Below, one piece after another: positions 22,131 to 33,306 of a stretch of DNA of 64,000 nucleotides. Source of the DNA: Lunularia cruciata (Eukaryota; Streptophyta; Marchantiopsida; Lunulariales; Lunulariaceae); NCBI GenBank assembly GCA_948567375.1, contig OX419762.1:36871034-36935033 (forward strand). The letters run 5' to 3'. Each line of letters opens with the position of its first letter. The first letter of the stretch is position 1. Position numbers and translations under genes: made by a program. The notes beneath the pieces were generated by a model. That model saw only the letters and a list, made by a program, of their open reading frames with translations, was not told where the DNA came from and did no database searches.

Positions 22131-24735
22131 CTTGAATTCTTACATAAGATCCATGAAGGGAGCAATATAATTTTTTAGAACTTGGTGTTTTTCAAGGCAA
22201 CAACATATAAGAATGTTTTAAAAACTATGGAAGGAAAATTGGAAACATTACTTACAAGATACAAAGAATTTGAAGAAAGATATTTTAATTGTAGAGAAAC
22301 ATGATCTCTTTTCATTCTAGTATATCATCAACATGACGAGCAAGGAATTATTGCATCACCCTTGACCTACTTTCTTCTCTGCCAAGCTCTATTCTGTTAA
22401 AAGATATTTTTGAATCTATTTGAGTCCCTCTTAAATCTGCCATCATCTTTAAGTTGCACTCTAATCACACAAAGAGAATGCCATCTAGCTTTCAATACTC
22501 CTCCACAATGCTCATTTATCACCCTTGCCGTTGCCAAATATTTGTTAAACTCTTTCTTGTCCTTTATTCAGGCTTATTTGAATGCAAGGAGTAGGTGATG
22601 CATGGGTACATAACCAAAATCACCTAAAAGGTACTCTTTGGCCTCAAAACTTTGACACGCTTCTCTTTGGTTGAAATCATTCCACAGTGATGAATTTTCA
22701 AACAAGTCATGTCGTGACATGATCTTGGCATTCCTGCAAATAAAAAAATCAAATCTAACCTTCAATAAAATCATACAAATGTACAAAGAAGAGCACCAAT
22801 GCTAATGAACTAAACAAAAAGTATAAAAGAATATATAGAACACTTACCTCTAGTAAAATTTATAATTCTCCTTTTATTGTCACAAATCACTTGACCATGT
22901 ATGGAATATGAGCCTTTTGGCTGAAATAGATTTCTCCATCCACAATGGGTCAAGCGGCAAGAGAAAAAAATGTTCCATCTACCAAACCAACATAACTAGG
23001 GAAATCTTATTGTGAAAAAACAATGGATATCCTCCTCTTCTCCTTGTGCTCAAGTCATGCAACTTGACTCTTCATCAAATCTAATATGGGGGTCATAACT
23101 CAATCGGTAAAGGCAATTATTGAACCTTCACTAATTCACCAAATGTTTAATCCCCTCACAACACAAGCTCCATTACCTTGATGCCCCAAATCTATCAAGA
23201 GCTAGAGCTACTTGGATCCACATTGGTGCTTTTCCCCCCCAATAGTTTTTTTCAAAAACAATGCTCATTTTTATCAAATCTACTAATATTGAAAAGGAAT
23301 GAACATCCATTCTAGTAAGTTGGAGAAAAGCCTTTGACTATAGATTTCTAAAATATTTTATCACAAATTCTCAACTACAAGGATAAGTAACTTGGGGTTC
23401 TAGGTATCTATGCATATGTGCATACTCCTACCCACTAATCAATAATTCTAGTATCTCTAAATCTCCTTCTCCATCTTCATCTTCATCTTCTAGTCTTTGC
23501 AACAAGATCTCCAAATATAATTGTTTACACCATTAGTTCTCCATGAGTGCTCCTTCTTGGCATGTTATACTCAACTTGGTTCTCCTTGATCCTTGAATCT
23601 TAAAAAATAACACTTGATTGGCATGCTCTACTCCTCTCACTCCAATGACGTTCTCTGCGCAATGAACAAGCTTGCAAGATAAGATATTAATCCTTATTAG
23701 CTGAAAAAGGAATTTTTAAATAATGAAATTGAGGATTTTATATCAAATTAAATTCACTCCCCCTCTTCCCATCTTCACACAATGTTTACTAATCTTCCCA
23801 CTCTACGGTCAATTTTCTTGTTTTTGTCCTCTTGTGTAGTTCATCTTGTTCTTTTCCATCACTTATCTTCATTGCCTCCTTCGGTGGCCATCCCATTCAC
23901 CCTAATGTAAACTAGGCACTTTATTAACCCTAATGTGTAAATAATGCATTGTGGTGTGATAATGGAAAACTCCATATCCCTTATTTCCTACAAACCACCT
24001 CTTATAGAGTTTGCTGATAATAAGGAACTTGATCTGAAATCCATAGCAAGACACTTTCTTCCTCTGGCTCGCACCCCATACCAATTTAGTGAACGCTTCA
24101 TATAAGCTATATGAAAAAATACAAAGCTTTGTAAAACTATTTCTGAAACACCCTAGTATCTTACTTTTGGCACTTAGACTTAATGGCACCCTAAGTCTCC
24201 AGAAAAGACTTAACAATATTCCAAATGTTGATGCCTACATGAAAATAGTTTGCCATAGCTGGCGGCTTTGAGGTGGACTAACTTGATAACTTCATATGTG
24301 GCATTTGATTGTCCTAGTTGGTAGTGAATGCGTGAATACTTCAGACCTGTCCGCACAAGGCAAAACTTCTTCTCCCTATGTTGTCTCACCCTTGTATGGC
24401 TTGATGTGGTCTTCTCATCCTTTGCGTTTTCTTGCAGTCACCCTTTCTTTTAACTCACTTGATCTTTTGGGTTAAGTATAAGTTTTGGATTTAGTATAGC
24501 CCAACATAGCAGTTAATCATCCTAGTTAGCAATTCAAAGGCGGGACTCCTCCTGACCAGCTCATTAGGTGAATTAGATATTTTAACATTAACAGTTATGT
24601 ATTTTAATTGTATGTCTACATAAAAATAAATGTCTATAGAGACAAAGTGTATCTATCCAAATAGTTCATTGCCATCACATGCTAACTAAAATCCACATCA
24701 AGCTTGGGTTGAGATTGCTTTTCCTAGAACTCAAA
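22130..24735. other. Unassigned sequence, no gene seen
   Basis: Scattered short frames on both strands lack recognisable motifs. A string at 23085-23115 (gtcataactcaatcggtaaa) looks loosely like the 5' half of a tRNA, but it does not fold further. Confidence 0.35.
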
Positions 24736-24739
24736 GTCA

Positions 24740-25050
24740 TGAAGATGCACAAACCATCCATCAAATTGAGAGGGAAAGTCCTAAACATGCTAAACCCCAC
24801 AGCAAATGGAGATGGTGAAATCTGATGAAATAAATTGCCTACTTCTTGAATTGAATAATGTAATCATGAAATTACAAGAATTCCTTAGAAAAGAAGAAAA
24901 TTCAAGTGATAATACATAGATATTGAATCTAACTCTAGTAAGATTATTGAGGCCATCATGGTCTATGGTTGTAACATGCTTAAATGACCAAAATAAACCA
25001 AATTTTGTGGTTCTTGTTGAGGAAGAAGAAATAGAAATATCAGAAATACT
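24740..25050. repeat. Dispersed repeat R5, copy 2
   Basis: This is the partner of 11310-11620. A plus-strand open frame (24923-25204) overlaps it, but because the partner copy does not keep the same frame I do not call a gene. Confidence 0.75.
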
Positions 25051-25857
25051 CTCCTTTCAGATGCAACACAGGCCTCTTTGCAAAGAAGAGAGGCAGTGGC
25101 TGTCTCTCCAACCATACTCATATCCTATTACCAATAGCCTATTTCAATCACTTTGCAATGTGCTTGGGCTTTGGGTCTTCACCACAGGTTACCTACAAGG
25201 TTAGCTACAGTAGGCACACTTGGCATGGCTAGGGTCCTCCTCTAACACTCACTAACTACAATTTGAATTTCTCTAAACACACACAAACACACACATAGGA
25301 TTGATACTCAAAATTAAGTTGAAATGATGAGCATTGAGTTATAGCACTTTTCTTCACTCAACCTCAAAATATGAATACTAGACTAAATGAAAATACTCAC
25401 TAAAAATGCCTCCTTTGAATAGGTAGAGCACTGACAGTTATCTAACTATGTAAACTGCTTCCTAACAATCTCTAGATCCAAAATGACAACCCATTTCTTC
25501 ATATCTGTCAATTTGGATCTCAAATTGGTTGTTAACCCAATCCAATGTCTACTTCTACTTCAACTTCTATGCACGATGTAACTACAATCACCTCCTATTT
25601 TTCACATCTATATACTACTAACAACTTTGTCATATCTTTAGTCTAAACTAAGACTAAAGTCATTACTATCCTATCTAGCTTCTCCTTCTCTAATCTAATT
25701 TCTCCAATGAACTTGAGTAACTCATCCTAAGACCTTGCACTCCTACCTCAACTACTTCACCTTGGGTATCTCTCTTCACACTACTCTAAAGGTCATCTAA
25801 ACACACCTAGCTAAATCTAATCTGAGACAAACATTATCTCCTACCTCTATCATCTTC
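25050..25857. other. Unassigned sequence
   Basis: No motif recognised. There is a small CA-rich run at about 25279-25297. Confidence 0.35.
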
Positions 25858-26790
25858 CTATCTACTCTCTCGTAAATTGATCAATAATTTATTCATGTTC
25901 ACATCCTTCACTTTCTTCGTCCTAGTCTCTTGCACTAACAACATCAACTCATGCAATCTTGCTTCCTCCAACTTTACATCAACCTCAATACTCAACATCA
26001 ACTTCACTCTCACAATGACTTCTTCCACTGAATTCAATGCATTCCTCAAAATTATCTTCTCCTTATTCACTCCACTGCCAATTCATTCCAGTACATTTTC
26101 AACTCATCCTCAAATTCTGCATTCAATGCTTACTTCTCCTTCACATACTAGACAAGTTGAGCGTCCATATTTCTGATAAATCCTTGCAATCTTTCTTCTT
26201 CTTGATTCCTCGCTATCAGTTCATGCTGCTAAGCTTGATCCTTACCCACTGCACTCAGTTTTAAACTCTCCACCTCCTGCTCTATCACAACTATCATTGC
26301 CTTTGAGTTTAGCACTTCCAGTCTTGAATCAGCAAATTCACTCTTCATCTTCTTGAACAATGCCTTTTGTTCCCTCAATTTTGATGTCTGTCTCTCAAGC
26401 TCTTCACCCCACTTCACAAAAACTCGTATAAACTATCAAAACTCTTCCTCTGAAGTACTTTGGCTTCCTCCTCTCCTTGGGTTAAAGTCCTCTTTAACTC
26501 CAAGATCTCTTCACTCAAATACCTTACTACTTGCAATTCATCTCTCACTTTAGGATGATCTTTCTTCAGCTTCTACTTCTTTCTGTGTAGCTACAAAAGC
26601 AATAGATAGACAATCTTCAACAAATATGCTATCCCACCAACAACATCCACACTTCATTGTCTTTGTACTTATCTTTAGAAGGTGCTTCCTTTGTTGGTTC
26701 CTTACCCCAAAGTCTTCACTTTCTGACCTTCAAAGTTTTCTTTTCCAATCTCTCTTCATCTTTCTTGACTTTACTTGCTTTACTTAGTCT
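25858..26790 (-). pseudogene. Coiled-coil protein remnant cut by element A1
   Basis: On the minus strand a charged, leucine-rich translation runs through three frames. It includes EERLEKKTLKVRK (near 26740), then DELQVVRYLSEEILELKRTL (26430-26540), then LERQTSKLREQKALFKKMKS (26229-26417), then NKEKIILRNALNSVEEVIV (25858-26070). These are heptad-like coiled-coil segments. Several stops sit where CAG or CAA would be expected. The 5' LTR of A1 begins right at its upstream edge (26791). The sequence beyond the other end of A1 (39291-39370, minus strand) again gives a charged open stretch (LERREVKESIQPKV), so A1 probably inserted inside it. The protein itself is unknown. Confidence 0.45.
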
Positions 26791-27480
26791 TGTAACACCC
26801 ATTTGTGCATGTGTGTGATATTCTGATATTTAGCTTGATATTACAGTACTTGAGAGATATTATTTATATAGAGATACATGATGGTTCTAAATTAGTCATG
26901 ATTAGCTAAAGTTAATCATAGCTAAGATAGAAGGGACTTTATTTTAAAGGAAGTGAAAAAGATGAGCACTACCATTTTGAATTCTATTGTGTTTACTTAG
27001 TATTATTCCTAAGTGTTTGACTTTGAGGAAAGAGTTGAAAACTCTTGGGCCCACAAGTATTTTTGTTTTGGATTCTTCTATAGTCCAAGGATAGCCTATG
27101 TGAAGGAATCTTTGACTTAGTGGTTGGGTCAAGATAAGACCACATGCTTAGGAGAATATTCCCATGAGTATAGATATTCTTTTAGCTTTTTGACTTTATT
27201 TGACTTTTAACCTAATAACTTGAGTTCCTCAAGTAATTAGTAACTTTGGTGCATAACTATTTCATGATTATATAAACTAGGGGTGAGGAGGTATTCATCA
27301 ACCTTCCATTTGCAACTATCTCTCTCTCATTGAGTTCTCTAGTGAGCAATGTCTTGAGTCATGGAGTGTTAGCCTTGGAGGAATATGATGGAGTTGGAGT
27401 TCTTTGCTTTCTTAGTCCATGGTGCGTTACCACACTAGCCATCATAGGTTCATCTTGAGTGAGAGACATGCCTAATCACA
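26791..27480 (+). repeat. A1 5' LTR
   Basis: The 690-bp LTR starts TGTAACACCC and ends AATCACA. It aligns along its whole length with the LTR of A2 (49587-50272), and its last third aligns with 39042-39290. A TATA box (TATATAAA) lies at 27269-27276. Confidence 0.9.
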
Positions 27481-27484
27481 TTTT

Positions 27485-27503
27485 TGGTTCCATTGCCGTG
27501 ACC
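27485..27503 (+). other. A1 primer-binding site, tRNA-Asp-like
   Basis: TGGTTCCATTGCCGTGACC begins four bases after the LTR end. It resembles the tRNA-Asp type site (TGGCGCCGTTGCCGGG) used by many Athila/Tat elements, with several mismatches. A2 has the same site at 50277. Confidence 0.6.
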
Positions 27504-28470
27504 TCTCTATAAGGCAAGATAATGTTCCGCATTCAATTCTACATTAGGCAGAAGGAGGCTATGAGAGTTCACTTAGAGAGAACATTGGGGGAGGAGAAAG
27601 TTGAACTTATGTTAGAGAACCAAGACCTATTTGTATTCCATGAAGTTCATTGTGATGTTTTTGAGGTGATTTTGTACATCTTGTACACATGAGAGGATTT
27701 GGAGAGATTATGTGAGGTGGATTATAGATTTTGGGCAAAATTTCAAGTTTGAGATCTGGACTTGAAATTTCTATACATGATAGTTTGACTTATCTTTCAG
27801 TTTTCACACTTAAAATTATTGTGAGAGCTATTATGTGCACTAGGATAGAATTTTTGGAAGTTGATAGGATAAATTGCTCCCTCAACTACATTCTCTCTAG
27901 AAAATTTTACAAAGTCTATCTTTTCTTTAGTTTTCAGATGATTGTTTTGAGACTTTCCAAGAAAATTCAATGCATTGTATCCTATTTGTTGACACAAAAT
28001 TAGAGGGAGATCATTTTTTTGTAGAGAGATAAAGTTTTTAAAGTGAGGGAGGTGGTTTTCAAACCAAATCTGAAATATGTGTGTTGAATAGAAAACATGC
28101 ATAGGCCAAATGGCTCAATGAAAAGACCTAAAAGTTTTTGAGGAAGGACACCCTGGAGTTGTGATCAAATGTTAAAAATTTCAAAGGATTGAGGCATACC
28201 AATTGAGAGATTTGAGTCACATTGTTAGGAAAGGTCAATTCTATAGAGTTGAGACCTCATGTATGAGGAGTGTGAGAGCAACAAAAAGCATGTTTGAGTG
28301 TTTAGACTCATCTTGGGAACATGGAGGGTCACCAAGAGTAGAAATTGAGGCTATGCAAGGTTCCCCAAGGGTCCTTGGGGAACCTTGCATAGCCTCAATT
28401 TCTACTCTTGGTGACCTTGAGGTGTTTGTAGGGGTAAAATTGAGGAGAAGAGAGTAAAGAATAGAATTTG
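27504..28470 (+). other. A1 leader with decayed first reading frame
   Basis: The region aligns with A2 50290-51150. A plus-strand frame at 28203-28457 runs through the palindrome. No known domain is recognisable before the zinc-knuckle module. Confidence 0.4.
28327..28416. repeat. Perfect 44-bp inverted repeat with 2-bp spacer
   Basis: The left arm is 28327-28370, the spacer is gt, and the right arm is 28373-28416. The arms are exact reverse complements, beginning ggtcaccaagagtag and ending ctactcttggtgacc. The corresponding place in A2 (51126-51185) has only the left-arm sequence and then continues directly with ttgaggtg. The right arm is therefore an extra inverted copy in A1. Confidence 0.95.
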
Positions 28471-28860
28471 AAGAAAGTGTTGAGAGTATCCAAAAATCTA
28501 CACCACTTGGAGGAAAGACCAAGTATAAATGTTTTTTATGTGGAGAGAAGGGACATTAAGGCAAGCTCATATCCATTGACCTTTGAGAGGAAGAGATTGA
28601 GAGAAAAGGGAGGCTTACTTGACTTGGGTCTGCATGTTGAACCTTCTTCACCAAGATTGAGAGGGAGAAAATCTAAGATCAAAGAGTTATGTGAGATTTG
28701 TGGAGTGGAAGGACTTCCAAAAGGACATGAGTGTAGTGTAGTAAAAGCACTTTTCAGAGACCTTGGTGAAGGATCTTGGAGAGAGTCTTAGTAAAGCTAC
28801 ACAAATACTACCACCTTCATCAACTAGTTCTCAAGATTAGTAATGGAGATAATCTTTCAA
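28468..28860 (+). pseudogene. A1 first zinc-knuckle module
   Basis: A cysteine motif CFLCGEKGH starts at 28530. The frame then needs a one-base shift to continue as KASS and a Tyr where the last zinc-binding Cys should be. Downstream come GLLDLGLHVEPSSPRLRGRK and a second cluster CEICGVEG and GHEC. A2 carries the same module at 51153-51540. I infer an RNA- or DNA-binding protein encoded upstream of the ordinary gag; its role is unknown. Confidence 0.5.
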
Positions 28861-29039
28861 CTTATGGATGAATTATCCATGAGGGTTTGATTAATATGCA
28901 CTCTAGAATTTGATATTTCTATAGAAATCTTGGAGTAATTGGAACCTTTTGTGATCCCTAGGGTGGATTATTCTCAAATGGTGTTAGTCATGTACAATTC
29001 TATTAGTTATAGAGTGTGAGAAAAGAAAAGAAAAAATTG

Positions 29040-29990
29040 GAGAGAAAGATAGTGAGGAGTTAAGATGAGGAAACTTCTGGTTTTCTTTGGCAAGGATGGA
29101 GACGATATGGGGAAGATATGGAGATCTTTGTGAGATACCTCAAGAGAGCTTGCATAAGAAATAATCAGAGGAGGAAGAATGAGTGGGTCTCATTATTACC
29201 AGATTTTATTCAAGATGCAACACTTACATGGTATGAGTCACAATACAAAAAAATAAAGAGGAGAGATGTGCAAGAAGAGTCTTGGGAGAGTTTGACTTTA
29301 ACACTCATTGAGAAATTTCTTCTAGATTAGAGTTATGAGAGATTGATGAGTGAGGTTACCTATCTGAAGCAAGGAAATGGAGAGAAAGTGAGAGTCTATG
29401 TGGAAAGAGTGGAGAAATTAGAGTATAGATTTTGCATAGTGTTGAGGAAGGGTGAGGATGATGTGAAGATTACTATGATTGGCGTAGGAGCTATGCTCAC
29501 CAAGAATTTTGTGGGAGGGTTGAGACCAAAAATAAGAAGTAAGGTGAAATATGAGAAACCTTCTTCCAAGGTTGAAGCTATCAAGATTGCAATTTGAATG
29601 GAGGAGAGTTTGGAAGGAGATGAGAGTGATTGGTGGTGAAGGAGGTTGTGCATCCTCCTCAAGGCAACAAGTATGGGGAAAATTCTGATACTTTGATGGC
29701 AAGGGTTGAACCACAAGTAGTAGTTGTTCTAGTTCTTGCACCTCCACCAAAAGATCCACTTCAAACTATCATAGAACAACTTGCCAATCTCAAGATCAAT
29801 GTCGTGCAACTAAGGGAGAAGAGAGAGGTGAATCAGAATGAAAGGAGAGGGTCTAGGAGCTATGGAAGCTATCCATATAGAGTAGGCCAATTAGCCAAAA
29901 ATTTCAATGATAGAAATTGTTTTGGTTGTGGAGGAAGAGGCCACATCCAAAGGAATTGCATAAATTCCACTTAACATGGAGGAAGGGATT
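29040..29990 (+). pseudogene. A1 gag with CCHC zinc knuckle
   Basis: The translation begins around KLLVFFGKDGDD and contains LPDFIQDATLTWYES, the typical retrotransposon gag core, then GGLRPKIRSKVKYEKPSS. A CCHC knuckle CFGCGGRGHIQRNC is intact at 29918-29959 (C-x2-C-x4-H-x4-C). Stops split it (for example after EKFLLD at about 29328 and near 29595). Gag would form the particle and bind the element RNA. It is not translatable as one protein. Confidence 0.75.
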
Positions 29991-30479
29991 ATGAAAGAGC
30001 AAATAGAAGGAAAGAGGGAGGGAGTGAAACCCAAGTGTCTCCTAATCCAAACAAAGATAAGTGGATATCATCTATAGATGTGGTTAAGATCAAGTGAGAA
30101 GGGAGAGTGCTCAAACTCCAAGGGTCTTAATTTGGAGCTTTTGGCATAAGAGAAGAAGATAGCTTGTTTTGAAAAGGATGTGCACACTTCTAAAGGATTC
30201 ACTCCTAGCAAGGATAATCTTATATCTACTAGGAGCACTTGCACCTCAACACCATCAACAACAAAGACTCCAAGAAAGAAGTTGGGGATGGAAGACTTCT
30301 TGATCTCCAAGCAAAAATGGAACTATAATGTGTTGGAGGATGTTGGTAGTCACAAGGCTAACATTATAGTGTGCCAATTGATTACTTTGAACCTACCTTT
30401 ATGAAGGAGTTTAAAGGTGGGTTGAGTTCTACAAGGAGCAAGAGGAAGAAGGAGGCAAACGATCTAGTATCAATGGGAG

Positions 30480-30830
30480 TGGTGGATGCTAAGCCAACAC
30501 CATAGGAAGCTTGTGAATATGCCTCCAAGATTGATGTGAGAGTGAATGGTCACAACATCAAGGATACATTGGTTGATGGAGGATCAACAATGAATGCCAT
30601 GTCAAAAAGGTTGATGAAGAAGTTTGGTGTGATATACTCAAGGCCTTTAACATTTGTGGTGAGCATGGAAAACAAACAACAAGTTCAACCAATAGGGATG
30701 ATGGATAAGGTGGTAGTTTCAATTATCGGAATTCAAAATCTCATGACTTTCCAAGTCTTGAAGGATTCAAGCTATGATTTACTTCTTGGGAGCCATGATT
30801 GAGAGCAACATGTACAATTGATCAATGGCA
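30480..30830 (+). pseudogene. A1 aspartic protease domain
   Basis: The frame from 30536 contains TLVDGGSTMNAMS, matching the flap and active-site region of retroelement proteases, and DLLLGSHD where DLLLGRPW is usual. The active triplet reads Asp-Gly-Gly (Asp codon at 30575-30577) instead of Asp-Ser/Thr-Gly. The domain would cut the polyprotein; here a stop follows the last motif. Confidence 0.65.
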
Positions 30831-31299
30831 CAAAGGGCCCTTGAGGATTAGGCCATCAAACACTAGAGTCATAGTTCCAATCACTAACACCACCAACACT
30901 TCACATTTAGATACACCATCTTCTAATTATTGGGAATCAGATTCAAAAGAAGGAGCTTCAAGTGTGAACACAAGCATGGAGGACAAGATTTCCATGGAGG
31001 ATGATGAATCTGAATTTAGTTTTGATGTGTATTCCTTGTGTCCTATGGATTTTGCACCAAAGCCAAAGGTTTTGAAGGACCCAGGTAAATCACCATTGAC
31101 ACTTGAGGAGATAGAGAGGAGGTTATCTACCCTCAAGTATGATCCAAATGCTAACAAGGAGGAGAAGGTGAGATTTAAGGAGATTTTTTGCAAGTTCATC
31201 CACTTATTTGTTTTTGATTACAAAGATCTCAAGGAAGTCACCTTGGAGGAGCACAAGATAGAGGTGGCATCACATGCAAGACCAGTCTACCAAAATTAA

Positions 31300-31930
31300 T
31301 GTTGCATTAGCCCCCCAATAATTTTGGTAATGAAGGAGGAGATTGATAAGCTCAAGGAGGCTGGATTTATCTTTGAGATGGAGAATTCAAAATGGGTGTC
31401 TCCAATTGTGATTTTGAAGAAAAAGAATGGCAAACTTTGGGTATGTGTGGATTATAAGAAGCTCAATGTTGTTACCAAAAAGGTTTACTATCCATTACCA
31501 TTCATTGATGAGATCTTGGAGGAGGTTGCAGATCATGAGAGGTATAGTTTTGGAGATGGTTATAGTGGATATAACCAAATCAAGATTTTACCAGAGCATC
31601 AACAAATCACCACATTCACCACACCTTGGGGAACTTATGCTTTCAAGATCATGCCTTTTGGGCTTTACAATGCTCCAACCACATTCCAATGCTTCATGAA
31701 CACGGTATTTGAATCTTTCATTGGGAAATTTGTGAGAGACTTCATTGATGACTTTTGTCTCTATGGGAGCAAGGAGGAGCACTTTTAGCACCTAATCAAG
31801 GTCTTACAATGCTTGGATGAAGCAAATGCATCACTCAACCTAGAGAAGTGCATATTTGGATGTGAAGGTGGTCTACTTTTGGGGCACATCATCTCCAAGG
31901 ATGGAATAGCAGTTGATATTAAGAAGAGGA
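31300..31930 (+). pseudogene. A1 reverse transcriptase, truncated
   Basis: The frame 31324-31788 carries the RT fingers and palm: EEIDKLKEAGFIFEMENS, WVSPIVILKKKNGKLWVCVD, GYNQIKI, MPFGLYNAPTTFQCFMN and the active-site block FIDDFCLYGSK (FIDD at 31741-31752, both Asp kept). A stop follows at about 31786, and the continuation (LEKC, LLLGHIISKDG) breaks off near 31930 where the element is deleted. Confidence 0.85.
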
Positions 31931-31934
31931 GGAG

Positions 31935-32429
31935 AGTTTATAGGAAGCATTACAACAGCCATGCTATGACATTTCTCTATCACACATAGAGTATTACATC
32001 TTATAAGCCAAATTCCAATGGCTTGGTAGAGAGAACCAATTTGGCCTTGTGCATGATGTTGTTGGCCAAAGATGCAAAAATGGAGAGGGTTAAATACAAT
32101 TAGGACAAGAGGATTCATGTAGTTTTGTGGGAGTATAGGACAAGCATGAAGAATTACATAGGATATTCTCTATTTCAATTGGTATATGGTATTGAGTCTA
32201 CTTTACCTATTCACTTTGATCTTCCTACCTTCCAAAGCATTCATATGAGATTTAAGAAAGCACAAGGAGGTGATGTAGAGAAGTCAAGGAAGGATCAACT
32301 CATGGAATTGGAAAAAGCAAGAGCAATTACTTTGGTTCAATTGGAGCAAGTCCAAAGGAAACAAAAGTAGATCTTGACAAGAGGCAAGGCAAGAAGAAGG
32401 TGGAGCATTTCAAAGAGTTAGAGTAATAA
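31935..32429 (+). pseudogene. A1 integrase C-terminal remnant
   Basis: Directly after the broken RT comes SYKPNSNGLVERTN with the third catalytic residue of the integrase core (the Glu), then LWEYRTSMKNYIGYSLFQLV and YGIESTLPIHFDL, as in gypsy integrases. RNase H, the zinc-binding domain and the first two catalytic Asp residues are missing, so an internal deletion joins RT to integrase. Stops are present, for example at about 32102. Confidence 0.75.
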
Positions 32430-33166
32430 TGTAATACCAAGGGTTAGCCATATGATCTAGATGTGAAATTCGGTTTGGTAACATCTAGAATGATGTTATA
32501 CATGATGGTCAAAATAGATCAGATAGAAGTATCACCAAAAGAGTACTTCTACTAATAGGGCAGAAACCGAAATAGACTTGAGAACCTTAGAACCAATAGC
32601 TAGACATATGATTTAAAGGTGAGAATTGGTTTGGTAACATTTGGAAGGATGTTACACATGATGGACTAAACAGATCAGAAAGAGGTATCACCAAAAGAGG
32701 ACTTCTACTAATAGAGTAGGAACCGAAATATGCCTGAAATCTTTGAAGGCAATTTCGGAGGCCTAAACGGATGAATTAGGCCTCAAAAATGTGCAGGTTC
32801 TCCCCAACAAAGGAAAGGCTAGCCTTCCCTCCCCCTGGTTTGTCTCGTCGAGAGCTTTCCAACGGTACCTTACTCTTGTGATTCTGAGATTCCTACAGGA
32901 AGATTCCCTAAAAGATTCCCTCTGGTCAAAGCTCGTTTGACCAACCAGATAGGACCTAGACCAGACAAGGTCACCCATCCAAGTAAGTAATCCAAGGGTG
33001 GAGCTTGCTAACATGTCACTTATCTGTGTCCCTAATCCTATGGTGGAGCTTCCTTGGAGGAGATCCTCTTTGCCTATATAATAAAGAGAAGGTGCTCCCT
33101 TGGAGCATCGAATGTTTGAGTGTGCAATCTGTGTTTTCTCTCTTCTCTTGTCCTCGGAGTATTACA
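32430..33166 (+). repeat. B 5' LTR
   Basis: The 737-bp LTR begins TGTAATACC and ends GTATTACA. It contains an imperfect tandem duplication of about 156 bp in its first half (CATATG landmarks at 32449 and 32605), a likely promoter and enhancer area. A TATA box (CTATATAATAAA) lies at 33074-33085. Confidence 0.95.
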
Positions 33167-33167
33167 A

Positions 33168-33179
33168 TGGTATCAGAGC
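33168..33179 (+). other. B primer-binding site
   Basis: TGGTATCAGAGC starts one base after the 5' LTR. It is complementary to the 3' end of plant initiator tRNA-Met and is the most common primer site of plant LTR elements. Confidence 0.9.
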
Positions 33180-33306
33180 GAGTGTTATTGTCCAAGAGAG
33201 AGGATCACCCCTCTTGGAATAGCACGAACTACTGAAACTGAGTAATTTGAGGTGAAGAACATAGAGTAATCGCTAGACTTAGGAAGGACTTTAGAGAGCG
33301 GATGGG

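Noticed and set aside
23085-23160. tRNA-like string (gtcataactcaatcggtaaa)
   Set aside because: The 5' half resembles a D-arm, but no anticodon arm or paired acceptor stem follows.
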